DNA from: Archegozetes longisetosus
Taxonomy: Eukaryota > Arthropoda > Arachnida > Sarcoptiformes > Trhypochthoniidae
Assembly (NCBI GenBank): GCA_018873245.2
Contig: JAEMBT020000007.1
Span: 3,861,129 to 3,925,128, forward strand
Reading direction: 5' to 3'
Length of the DNA: 64,000 nt
Below the pieces are notes generated by a model. The model saw nothing but the letters and a program-made list of their open reading frames with translations, was not told the DNA's origin and ran no database searches. A program made the position numbers and the translations under genes. The first letter of the stretch is position 1. Each line of letters begins with the position of its first letter. Of this stretch, positions 25,150 to 36,700 are shown piece by piece.

Positions 25150-26335
25150 ATAGAGATTGTGGTAGAGAAATAATGCATTAGTCGTAACGAATGATCACAA
25201 AGTTTGCGCCTTAAGTGGTTATTGTTTTGTTGGTTTGGGTTACGTTCGTAAAAATGGAACAAAAGAATTAACTATGAACGAAGATTTAAGTCACGAACAA
25301 ACTATTGAATCCATGAATGATTCCAAACACGTAATGGCGATGGAAAAGCTTATTCTCGGGGCAGTAATAAAGCTTTATAGAAAACGGAATAAGAAATGAT
25401 AGAAAGATACATAAACCAGCATTAAACGAGTGTTCAAATGATAAGCAAATTATTGCTATTTATTGCGATGGATGGTATTCGCTTGTATTAACTATTGATG
25501 GTAACATACATGCCTCAGACTACAGACTAGAGTTGCACAGATTAATGTTTTAATGCTATATCATGTCAAACAATTTAATGGGGAGAAAGTGAAGGCTATT
25601 TCGCTGTTTATTGTTATAACGCGATCGATACATTTGTGGTACGGTAGAGATGATTGATGGCAATTGGGATGATATCGAGAATGAAAGTCAAAATACTCCA
25701 AAAGAGTTAATTAATATCGCATCAGGCTATAAAGATATATTCAAAAGAATTCAAAGAACAAGTTCTGACTGTATGCACAGATGTACAGATTGTATGGTAT
25801 TGTTTGTAAAGAAATGCACAAGAGAGACAAAAAGTTAGGCCATACGAAAAATTACATTAAGCAGAAAAGAAATGAGTCCTGCTCCACCAGAATTGAACAT
25901 AATTTCGAGATTATAGTGCTTCTCTAGTGGAATTCATGAGTTCATGACTCGAAAATAATTAGATAAGAGTTGTAGGTTATCAAAACTCTGACGGTTCTAG
26001 TGATGATCTCAGTCATTCTCGTCCAGTACTCGATTAAAATGAAAAGTTTTACTCCGCGTTCAGACGCTAGAAGTTGTTTAAACTAAAAAATGCTTCAGCC
26101 ACTCAAAGGTTTAAAACTAGTGAGTATTTTAATAATTAATGAAACTAATGAAAGGCTGCTAAGCTGATTCTGATTTGGCAGATGTTTGCGCGTTTGATGA
26201 TAAGGTACACGCTCAATTTGACAGCTCTTTGAAATATAAGGCACCAGAAGTACTCAGTGGTAGAAATTATCGCATTAAAGCAGACGTTTATAGCTTAGGA
26301 GTTCAGTAATTATTGGATACTGTGGCTGTGAAGTA
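25150..26335 (+). pseudogene. Decayed RCC1-repeat / protein kinase fusion gene (copy 1)
   Basis: Several frames together recall an N-terminal RCC1-like repeat region and a C-terminal kinase domain. RCC1-like parts are VVTNDHKVCALSG.. (about 25175), IAIYCDGWYSLVLTIDGNIHA (about 25452-25514) and FNGEKVKAIS (about 25570-25610). Kinase-like parts are ELNIISRL..SASLVEFMSS (about 25885-25955) and an activation-segment piece ending SSLKYKAPEVLSGRNYRIKADVYSLGV (26229-26308). The DFG motif reads DLA, the Gly loop and HRD motif were not found, and stops and frame changes occur throughout. The fragments match the 47770-49610 copy block by block, so both derive from one family. I do not know a named orthologue. 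Confidence 0.7.
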
Positions 26336-26885
26336 GGAAAATTCTTCATGAATCAACTCAATAAATGAAAATAATGTCTTCTCAGATCTCTTCTGGCAGT
26401 CAATCATCTAATGTGTCTGTCAAAATAATTTTTCTCAAGTCAGTTCAAATCTCTTGGAAACTGTACGTTTCAAAGCGATCGACACAACCCTCGATTGAAA
26501 TCAGAAATTTCAAATCTAATTCAGTTGAATAATGTTCTCAATGGGTGTTAAATATTCGTCTGAATTGCGAACAAATACTGAGTGGAAGAAAGAATTGCTT
26601 GGATCTGGAGCGATACTAGAGACGAAGCAGTCAATTAAGACTTTCAATTAAGCGGAGAAAGTGCTGTAAATTGATTTTGAAGAAGAAGAGAATACGAGCT
26701 GCGAGATCTATAGATAAATTGAGAGGTTTCGAAATTGTCAGATGATCATTAAGTAAAATTGATGACTCTTCTCGTACACTTAGTGACATCTATTGCCACG
26801 TGTTGTGAATGAACAAGAAAATCATATAATCTCTGAGTTTACTCTAAGTAGTACTCAATCTATTGAATGTCTTATATTCGAAAGA
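26336..26885 (+). promoter_or_regulatory. Upstream region of the K-Cl cotransporter
   Basis: About 550 bases between the RCC1-kinase pseudogene and the first cotransporter start codon. AT-rich, with no specific element identified. Assigned as upstream region by position only. Confidence 0.3.
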
Positions 26886-27030
26886 ATGAGTCGCTTCACG
26901 GTGTCTTTGAGTCGAAGTGAAGAAAACTCGGAATTGATCCGAAACGAGCCGAATGAGCATGCTGATTTGACGCATGACCAGTACAGCTGTCAATTAGGAT
27001 ATGGAAGTACTGCTCAATCCCATAACCAAA
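26886..27030 (+). CDS. kcc: Alternative first exon 1a of the K-Cl cotransporter
   Basis: Starts [16 protein letters not shown], which resembles the KCC-type N-terminus (M..FTV..E). It ends at a strong donor (CAAA|GTAAGAAT) in phase 1, the same phase as exon 1b. Splicing to the acceptor at 27388 gives ..[13 protein letters not shown].., in frame. This pattern, two first exons feeding one common exon, is known for vertebrate KCC3. Confidence 0.7.
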
Positions 27031-30000
27031 GTAAGAATTCATATAAGTGTCTCAGAGCAGAGAATAACTTCAGTTCTATTGAGTCGACTCTCACTAAGAA
27101 ATGAATTCCCTATTTATTTGTTTTCATTTGAGTTAAAAAATGGATCAAAACCTAAACCCTTCGGAGAACTGCGAACAAAAAAATTCTCAATTAATCCCGA
27201 AATTCGAGGTTTCAGTGATTTCTGAGAATGAAATCAATTCCCGTTCTTTAGAACCCGCTGACGAACAGACCGCTATTTCCCCATTTATTGTCTCTCTTCC
27301 TTCAGAAGAAGGTCTCATTGAAGGACAAAACGATAGAATCGATAATCGATCAAACTTTAAATCAATTTCTATTTCTCTTGATTTCAGATGAAAACAATTC
27401 TTACGAAAGAAATCAAATGTTTCTGTTCAGCGAAGATGAGGACCGAAGAGTGTCTTCTCTGCTGTCTCGTTTGGCCAACTATGACGACGCGATTCAGCCG
27501 ATCGTGGAGACCGACCAGGCGACCGACGGTCAGAACAAGGCTCCAGTCAGACAGAAGGCCAATTTGGGAGTCCTGACGGGCGTCTATTTGCCATGCATTC
27601 AAAACATCTTCGGCGTCATTATCTTCATTCGTATGTGTTGGATGACCGGAACCGCTGGGATCCCAGCCTTTTTCGCCATTGTGTTCCTCTGTTGTTCTGT
27701 CACTTTCTGCACCGTAAGTCTCGCTTCTGAGTCAAAATTTTAAAAATTGTATCGATTTTTCTGTTCCCTAATGACTTAATCGATAAACTGTTTCAGTCGA
27801 TATCTTTGTCGGCAATCGCGACGAATGGCATCGTTCCGGCCGGCGGGTCGTATTTCATGATTTCGCGGGCATTGGGGCCTGAATTCGGCGGTGCCGTCGG
27901 AGTTCTTTTCTTCTTAGGAACGAGCGTTGCCGGAGCTGTAAATATGTTTATATTTATGAATATAGTATTGCCAATAATGCTTTGACTACTTTAACTTATC
28001 TACATTTCTAAAAACAAACTTCCTCAATTATTCAACAATATGCACTACTCATAGTATATGAAATATCTCTAATCGCAGATCTCATTATATTCATAACAAT
28101 TCGTCATTTCTCTCAAAACAATTTCCATGAATTATTAATCTTTATACAGATGTATATCGCGGGTGCGGTCGAAATCCTATTGAACTATTTGGCTCCACAA
28201 ATAGCTCTTTTCGGCGATTTCGAAGTAGATAAAAGTATCTTATACCACAACATTCGTATCTATGGCACTCTATTCCTCATTATCATTGGACTTATGGTCT
28301 TCATTGGCGTTAAATTCGTGTCCAAATTTGCTCCAATAGCGCTCATTTGTGTTTTAGTTTCCATAATTTCTATATATTTGGGAATTTTCATCAACTATAA
28401 AGGAGTCGATAAGTACAACATCTGCACAATTGGCGGAAGAGTTCTTTCGGACAAAGATCAACTCAATTGCACGAAAGAGGGTTTGGAGAAAATCTTTTGT
28501 AATATCAACGTGACTGAAGGCATCCACGAGTGCGATCCATTCTATCAAAAAAACCTAGATGATATCAAATTAGAGAAAGCGATTCCCGGCCTCAGTTCTG
28601 GTATTTTTTGGTCCAATTTGGAGCCTAAGTTCAGAGAAAAAGACGATTTGGTTTCTAATGATGATGGAAAGTATTCAGAGTCAAAGTCATTAATGACATC
28701 ATTTCAGTATATTTTTGTCGATATCACGACTTCCTTCACAATTTTGGTCTCCATATACTTCCCGTCGTGTACCGGAATTCTAGCCGGAAGTAACCGATCG
28801 GGAGATTTGGCCGATGCTCAAAAAGCCATTCCTTTGGGAACAATTGGCGCTCAATTGACCACAAGTTTCGTGTACTTATCTGTAATCATATTGTTTGGCG
28901 CGTCATATAATCCCTTATTTATTAGAGACAAATTCGGAGAGTCTTTAGGCAAAGAATTAGCTGTAAGTGTGTGTCTGTGAGAAAATGAGTGTGTATTTGG
29001 AAAACCGGCATGCTACATTATCGAAAATCTAATTCATATCAATTGCACAAACGTTGATCTTTAGGTAACATTGATATCATGGCCACATCCAATGCTGATT
29101 CTAGCTGGCGCTCTTTTGTCCACTTTTGGCGCCGCATTACAATCCCTCATCGGCGCTCCGCGTCTACTTCAAGCCATTGCCAAAGATGGAATAATTCCCT
29201 TTCTGGAACCGATCGAAGTCGTCAACAGAAGGGGAGAACCTGTTCGTGCAATAATCGTCTCGCTTATCATCGCTGAATGCGCTATTCGTAAGAAATAATC
29301 GCCTAAATATTTGTTTTAACATTAAATAAGACACAATTTCTCTCTTAGTAATCGGAAATTTGGATTTCATAGCACCAATTCTGACAATGTTTTTCCTCAT
29401 GTGTTACATGTTCTTAAACCTCGCGTGCACTGTCCAATCATTGTTAAGAACTCCTTCCTGGAGACCTCGATTCAAGTACTTTCATTGGACCATTTCCATG
29501 TCCGGAATCTTCCTCTGTCTTCTTGTCATGTTTTTGAGCTCATGGTTCTACACTTTATGCGCAATGGGTTTGGCAGCTTTCATATACAAATACATTGAAT
29601 ACCGGGGGGCTGAGAAGGAATGGGGAGATGGAATCCGAGGTCTGGCCCTGAGTGCAGCGCGATTCTCATTGTTAAGATTAGAAGAAGGTATTGAACGCGA
29701 CAACTATTACTAACTATTACTATTACTATAATTAACTGTTTCTTAGGTCCACCGCATACAAAGAACTGGAGGCCTCAGTTGTTGTGTTTGGTTAAGTTAA
29801 CCCCAGAAACGTTAGACGTCAAATCGTACAAGTTGTTGACAATTGCATCTCAATTGAAAGCCGGAAAGGGTTTGACACTCGTTAACAGTGTGTTGGAGGG
29901 AATTTCGAATCGGATTCAGGGGTCGCTTTGACTGCGAAACAATCTTTGAGACAATCGATGGAGAAAGAAAGAGTCAAAGGATTCGCAGAAGTAGTCATTT

Positions 30001-31018
30001 CCAAAGATGTGACCCAAGGTTTGAATCATTGCATCCAAACCGCTGGATTGGGGGGATTGAAACACAACACTGTTATGATTGCGTGGCCACAGAAATGGCG
30101 TCACTCGACCTCTCGAGACAAACACAACCGATTTTTGTCAGTTGTCCGAAGCGTGACCGCTGCAAATGCAGCCCTCATTGTTGCCAAAGGCTTGAATCAA
30201 TGGCCAGAAAATATGGACCGTTTGGGCGGAAATATTGACATTTGGTGGATCGTGCACGATGGCGGTTTGGTATGAGATTTTGTTGCATGCTCAACTTTAT
30301 ATTTTCCTATTGGTCACTTTGATTTTGATCTATCTAGCTAATATTATTGGCCTATGTTTTGTCGCAACACCGAACATGGAAGTCGTGTAAACTACGCGTC
30401 TTCACTGTGGCTCAATTGGAAGACAATTCGGTACAAATGAAGAAAGACTTGGAAAAGTTTTTGTATCATTTGAGAATTGAAGCGGTTGTGGAAGTCATTG
30501 AAATGAGTGACTGTGGTACGTGACAAAGCAGATCGATATGATGATAAATGTGTTAAGATCATTCCACTGATCAATATTATTGATTACCTAGATGTTTCGG
30601 CGTACACTTACGAACGAACAATTTTGATGGAACAAAGAACTCAAGTCTTTCAGACCATTACTGGCAATGAACTGGCAGTGAATGCGCAGGACATCAAACC
30701 GGATGAGCTGAATGTGAGGAGAATGTAAGTGAATATGAGTTTGGATTGCGACATGCTACTTCCTATGAGACATTGCGCTAAACTCACTCTAATTGTCACT
30801 TCAGGCACACTGCGGTTCGACTTAACGAACACATTATTAACAAGAGTCATTCATCCAAACTGGTGATCGTCAACATGCCCGGAATTCCACGAAAATTTGG
30901 TCAACAGTCAGGAAATGAGACCAATTACATGGAGTTCATCGAAGTCCTCACTGAAGGCTTGGAGAGAGTATTGTTGGCGCGTGGATCTGGTCGTGAAGTC
31001 ATTACGATCTTTTCTTAA
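26886..31018 (+). CDS. kcc: K-Cl cotransporter (SLC12A4-7 / kazachoc type) with one apparent frameshift
   Basis: Exons: 26886..27030 or 27140..27311 (alternative first exons), then 27388..27713, 27797..27937, 28150..28962, 29065..29287, 29349..29687, 29747..30269, 30338..30515, 30592..30724 and 30805..31018. This is about 1020 aa with the second start. It couples K+ and Cl- export across the plasma membrane. Hallmarks are [53 protein letters not shown] and [17 protein letters not shown]. An extracellular loop has paired Cys and N-glycosylation sites (NCT, NVT). The C-terminal domain has [25 protein letters not shown], the conserved regulatory-site context [11 protein letters not shown] and the family-type end EVITIFS. 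In exon 29747..30269 one base is missing near 29900 (GAGGGAATTTC), leading to a TGA at 29929-29931; the frame then resumes correctly to the end. Everything else is intact. Confidence 0.93.
27140..27311 (+). CDS. kcc: Alternative first exon 1b of the K-Cl cotransporter
   Basis: Starts [16 protein letters not shown] with an A at -3 (AAAAATGG). It ends GAAG|GTCTCA, a weaker but usable donor, in phase 1. It joins 27388 after a 76-base intron to give ..[13 protein letters not shown]... The encoded end is acidic and Ser/Pro-rich, as expected of a cytosolic N-terminus. Exon 1a and 1b use may differ between tissues; this is inferred. Confidence 0.65.
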
Positions 31019-31269
31019 ATGCTTTCAACCAAATAGTGATTTAGTTATAAATTATTTAATAGTTTGTGTCGTTTATTGTTATTGTTAAAAGTGTTTTAAA
31101 TTATTGTGTCGTTTTTTCATCGCGTTTGACGTCATTTATTGTGAACGCACTCATCATTTCAACATTAATTCAACTTTTTTTCATAAATTCTTCAAAATTG
31201 GGTCACAATTGTTGACACGCGAGAAACGAATGAATAATAAAACGAAACGCAAATAAAGGGATTCAAACA

Positions 31270-32615
31270 ATGAATTCGTTTCTCATCACGTGCTGTGAGT
31301 AGTGTTTGTTTGCATTTGTGATGATCTCATTTTCTCATCAAACCAAACTTAAATTTATTTGCTTTCCTTATTCTCTCTGCAGTTTTGGTCACTATGTCGT
31401 TAGATTTAGTGATTGAAGGGTCACGTGACTGTCCGCACTGTTTCGATTCGATGCGCGTTCAGATGTCTTCGAATCGGATGATTTTCCGCTTAAAGTCTAA
31501 CCAAAGTGTAATTCCATCAAAGCGACATAGGTGATTAAGAAATATTGTGGCATGTTACATTTATCAAAATGGGCAACGTACATTTCTAACGCAATCACTC
31601 TCTCTTGCCTAGAGTTCATTCTTACGTCCGAAATTATGACCACTTATTGGACGAACACATGGCGCCGCCAGAATCTGGCGAAGAATCGACCACAGAATCT
31701 GAATCGCAACAGCAGCAACAGTATCAGCAACAGTCTCCTCTGAATCAGCCTATAAGCGATTACGATCGACAAAATAACCCTGATCTTAATTCTAGCCCTA
31801 ATCCTAATCCATACCGAATACGCCCGGTTTCTATCCCGAGTATGAGACACAGACAAAGACAGAGAAAGCGTTTGAGGGGACCGAGAACCTCATCAACCAC
31901 GACAACTACAACTCAAGCTCCTGTTGATGACTATTATGGTAATTATTTTATTATTTTGTAAAAACAATTCAGAACTGACTATAGGATGGGCTTAAAAAGC
32001 TTGATGTTAAGACAAATTGAGTGGGAATGAACTTATTATGAAATAGTATTAAACTTCAGTACAACTTTTCTCATTAAAACTATCATAGAATATGAGGACG
32101 ATTACGACGATTACGACTACCATTTGACCACTACTACAACCACAACAACAATGGCTCCCAAACGAAGACGAGGCAGAAGGAGATTTAGACAAAGGCCAAC
32201 AGAACCAACAACAACGACCACTACAACTACTCTATCGCCCAACTATAAGCCAAGACCTGATGGACGGATAATTGACTATCAGGCGGATCCGAATTTCCCC
32301 TACGAACTGAAAGGTGCAGACCTGACCGAATATCCATTTTACATCACGATTCCCGACAGCAACTTCGATTGCAAGGGAAGACACGACGGCTATTACGCCG
32401 ATATAGAGCTCAAGTGTCAGGTCTATCATCACTGCGCTGTCGGTCATCAACGCTATGACTTCTTGTGTCCTAACTATACGCTCTTCGATCAGACCACTTT
32501 CACGTGTCGTTTTGTCAATACTGTTGACTGCAATGCATCGGAAAGTCACTACAATCGAAACAATGAACTGTATATCGAATCGACCACTACTTCGACAACT
32601 ACTGCGAAACCCTGA
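31270..32615 (+). CDS. Secreted chitin-binding (CBM14 / peritrophin-A) protein with mucin-like Thr runs
   Basis: Four exons: 31270..31294, 31383..31530, 31613..31938 and 32089..32615, giving 341 aa, all in phase. A 25-base coding first exon supplies the start of a signal peptide that reads MNSFLITCFLVTMSLDLV across the first intron. The middle is Gln/Pro/Arg-rich with a basic RHRQRQRKRLRG block and runs of Thr (TTTTTT), likely O-glycosylated. One chitin-binding type-2 domain (about residues 262-314) has six Cys in the order C..C..C..C..C..C with aromatic residues (HDGYYAD, CQVYHHC, FLCPNYTLFDQ). It probably acts in cuticle or gut lining matrix. It begins 250 bases after the cotransporter stop. 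AATAAA lies about 32716 and 32727. Confidence 0.9.
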
Positions 32616-33060
32616 ATCCATTCAATTCTAATGCAATTCAAAAAGTGATTTAAAACTCAATACTCAATACTTTTTGTAAATAATATTCTATTAATTATTA
32701 TTGAATTAATTATTGAATAAATTCTAAATAAATCTCTAATTTCTAGTTTTCTTCAAAGCATTAAAAATGAATTTTTTATTTCAAAACTAAAGGAAATGAT
32801 CTGTAATTAAGAAAGACGTATAATACGTGTTTGGAATCAGAATGAGATACAAAGTGACTTCAATTTCACTGTTCAGTGAACACAGGACAGTGAACGGCAT
32901 TAAAATAAAGAAAATCGGCTTTATTCTTTAGAAAAAATTATCTTAAAATACATTTTCTCATTACAGATGTCGAAATAATTTTGAAATGTTGGCCAAATTT
33001 GATTTCAATTTAAATAAGATAGTTATAATTGGAATATTATACTGATTATATAATAGTTGA
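32616..33060. other. Spacer between convergent CBM14 and thymosin genes
   Basis: The two genes converge with 445 bases between stop codons. The plus-strand poly(A) signals fall at its start. No further gene or repeat is seen. Confidence 0.6.
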
Positions 33061-33793
33061 TTAATTGGATTGTTTTTCTTGCTCGATCACTTCTTTAGTC
33101 GGCAAAGGATTCTTGACTTGAGTGTCGGCGTGATGCAGATTCTCAGCTTCGAACGATTCGATACTCTTCAACAGTTGCTGTTGACCCTTCTCTTGTTCTA
33201 TCTCTGTATGCATGTAGGATGGTACAATTAATAAGTTGCCGTGCTACATTTCTTACGTTCACTTATGTTACAGTTTCCTCTCAAACGCATTTATCGTATA
33301 TTGAGATAAGTTTTATTGCTTTTCAACTTCTCTTATGTAATAATTGACAGTCTATGAGGTGTATTGCTATTAAAACTACTCTATAGGGGTTTCTAGGCAT
33401 TTATGGGCAAAAAGTTCACAGCAACATGTCAATAAAATAAGCAAGCTTATTTCATTTAAAGTCCATAAACATATAAATTACATTCTAATACAGCCTAACC
33501 TATTTGTAGCGAACTCGTTTATAGTCAATTGCAGCTTATAGTGAACATTATGTCCCGCGTCAACACACAATTCATGGTTGATTGAGTCGAGATCTAGTCA
33601 ATCCTGCTTATAGTGAACGTTTATGTCTGCTACGACCCATTCACTATAAACAGGTAAGAGTGTACTAACCCTCTTGGGAAGGAAGAACGACTTTCTCCTG
33701 AGTCTCCGCATGTTTCAATTTATGCTCGGCTTCCAACTCCGATTTCAACACGTCCGCGATTTTCGGCAATTCCTCTTTAGTTGGAGAAGACAT
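33061..33793 (-). CDS. Thymosin beta (actin-monomer binding), complete
   Basis: Two exons, 33793..33670 and 33203..33061, give 88 aa. The donor is AGAGG|GTTAGT and the acceptor CATACAG; the join is ..LPSQE-E-IEQEKG... Two thymosin-beta modules are visible: the first has LKHAETQEKVVLPSQEEIEQEK and the second, canonical one has LHHADTQVKNPLPTKEVIEQEK. Each follows an amphipathic helix (ELPKIADVLKSEL; LLKSIESFEAE). Such proteins bind G-actin in the cytosol and control polymerisation. Two modules make it longer than vertebrate thymosin beta-4 (43 aa) and like arthropod multi-repeat forms such as ciboulot. No signal peptide is present, as expected. Confidence 0.93.
33530..33652. repeat. Cluster of related 'TATAGTGAAC' motifs in the thymosin intron
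   Basis: CTTATAGTGAACATTATGTC (about 33535) and CTTATAGTGAACGTTTATGTC (about 33609) are direct near-repeats about 75 bases apart. An inverted form (TTCACTATAAAC) lies just after, near 33640. This looks like a remnant of a mobile-element terminus. The evidence is limited. Confidence 0.4.
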
Positions 33794-36700
33794 TATTCTC
33801 AATTAGGTTATAGTCTGGAGTGCTATTAATGAGAAACGGAAATCATGTCATTAGTCGAGAGTTGAATAACAGATGCATTTTATAGACAGAAACCCTTCTA
33901 TAAAACAGATGCCATTATTTGCACCAAATGTAAGCAGAAATGTATTGTTTTGAACGTGTCTCGCATTTCAATTATATTATGGCCTTCACATGAAATTTTG
34001 AAAAATATTTTCAAAACAATTAGCTTTATATTGAAACCAATTACTTGTACAGCCAATTGGTTAATACGTTCACAACAGAAGCGAACGGTAGTAAAATAGA
34101 CATCAAATGTTTATTATTAGATATGAAAGTAATTACAAATAATTAAAGTACATCAATGTTATTGTAGTTTTACTCACTTTTAACGATAAACAAAATTTTT
34201 TAATCAATCAAAACAACCGAAACAATCAATGAAAAGTGTTGTAAAGTAAATGTTTTATTATTTGCGAGCGAAGCAAGTTTTGGTCAATTGGGGCACAAAT
34301 AACAAAACCAAATATGGGATAAAGACTCGACTCAATATGACAAACAAATCAATAATAATGGCATTGATTTGTGAAAAGTATTTGCGCTCAAAGAGTTATC
34401 TACGAGTTTGTTATCTCTGTTTTCGCGTTAAATCAAAGCTTTTATGTTAAAAGAAAACTGCTTTCGGTCGAAAAAACAGACAGAAATGATTGTAATTATT
34501 ATGAAAAGTTGTTTTTAAGTCAACGAACGCACTCTGAGAACGCCCGAAATTTAGATAAAACATAGAATTAAATAATGAACTTTAAGTTGAACGAGTTTTA
34601 GGTAGATTATAATGTTTAACTAACACCCACTAAAATAGAGAACTAATGTTAAAACTATACTAAACTTCTGTCAAACAGATCTCAACTTATCACACTTTTG
34701 TTCGTTCATAATCAAATACAATAGAAAAAACAATTGAATCAATAAAAACAATAAAACTTACCGAAAACCAATCGAATAAGAAATGAGCTAAAGTTTAATC
34801 GAAAGTACGATTTGGAAGAAAACGCGCCAACAATAAGAACCACACCTTAAGAGTGAATGGAATGTAAGCTGACTAAAAGTGAGTCATAGATCCAGACAGA
34901 CTGAATGTATTGTTAACCAATCGTTGCATTGAACAGATTCTTGTGTGTGGATCAGTTTATTATCTCCTCGAAGGGGACTACTCCCATAGGTTGGTTCTGA
35001 AAGGGATTAAAAGCTATTCGATGGCTTGAGCTAAACACACTCTTGTCAAACTGTAAGACTTACTAGAAATGAATGGAAACGTACTAACTGCTTATTGTTA
35101 GAATGAGTTAGATAAGCCATTCTTAGGGACAAAGTGGAGTTCGGCGAAACCGGTATTTTTTGACGGGAAATGATTCATGACATGACAGATAAAGACTTCT
35201 TGTGAATAATAATAACTTACAGAATTGTGATGTAAGAAATAAGATATTGTTATCGTATAAGATATGTCGTAGCATGGCCATATACTTTGAGATCTGTTCC
35301 CGCAAGCTTTAGACTATAGTTTTGTTTCTTATCAAGAGCTTGTTTATTATTACGCGCAAACTGATTAATTGACATTGGATTCAATCTATCTCACACTTAT
35401 TGTCAGACAAAACAAATAACAATTGAATAGAACTGCGATAATAATTATCAACAATTCACTAAATCCTTTCTTATGCAATCGAGCCAATACTTAGTTTCGC
35501 TTAAAATGTTTTTTTGTAGAAAAACTTGTTTTGTTTCGCAGGAGAAGTTTTTCGAAGCATTTCAAAGCTTTTAAACATTTTCGCAAAACTAATGAAAAGG
35601 CGTCTAATCGTAAGAAACAAAAAACAAGTCGTGACTAAAGACTAAAAACTAATGAATAAGACAATTATTTATTTTTTCTAATCTTTATTTACCGAACAGA
35701 TCTGTTAATAAGTTATTGAGAAGTTAGAGATTAAGGTTAAACTGATTGTATTTCTAGTAAACAGTTGCAATAAAATCAAATTCTACTGAATAACGATGAA
35801 CTGGCACTTGTTTTCAAAATAAACTTCTGTTTTCTGTTAGATCTTATCGTTTCTATAACTAGAAAGTTATTTAATCAATGAGTCATTCAATAGCAATCCA
35901 ATCATTATATCAAAAAATCATATAACTCTTCAAAATTTTGTTCTGGTATTAATGGCGACATCTACGAGTCTCAAATGCACTTATTCTCTAATTAAAATCA
36001 TTTATAGATTTTCAACACTTTTATTACTCAACGTAAAGAAGAAAGAAATGAAAACTTGTTCTCAAAATATCGCCAATAAAATCTGTTTTAAGTTTATAAA
36101 TAGCTCGTGAATAAAAACAATTTCAGCTAAAAGAAGAACAAAAGAGATATTAATGGAAAACAATTAGAAGTGAATAAAACTTTGAGGAAACAGGAATTCA
36201 TATCCGGTAATGATTTGTCGACAATTGTGGATGTTTTTGAACTTTTAATGAGATATGTTTTAGTTTTAGCCTTAAATAAGACCGAATATGAAAAACGCAT
36301 TAATATTGAGCACAAGTTTCTGTTTTGCATTTACCGGTACTTTAATCTCATTTGAGCGCAAACTCAAAGCTCTAAAAACTTAAACTTTTTCTTAGTTGGA
36401 ACTAAATTTTCAAAATATCAAGTTATGAACTTTTGGAGTCCATAAGAAACAAACAACTTTGAAACTATGCAAAAGTCTGATAGATTATAATCATTTGAAA
36501 ATAACTATCATTAAACTTAAAACTTTTCGAAATAATTGATTTTTCGACTTGTGAAACATTGCAAATGAGAACAATTTGGATCAATAATAAAATCGAAACT
36601 AATATTGATTTTCCGAGAGAAAAGTTAGCTGCAATTATGAAAATGTAAAAGTTTTGATGAAACATTAAAATTTAGAGGGAAATTGAGGTCAAAAAAAGTC

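Noticed and set aside
29888..30238. Separate ORF overlapping the cotransporter exon
   Set aside because: It is an off-frame reading within exon 29747..30269; the cotransporter frame on either side of the single-base break explains the region.
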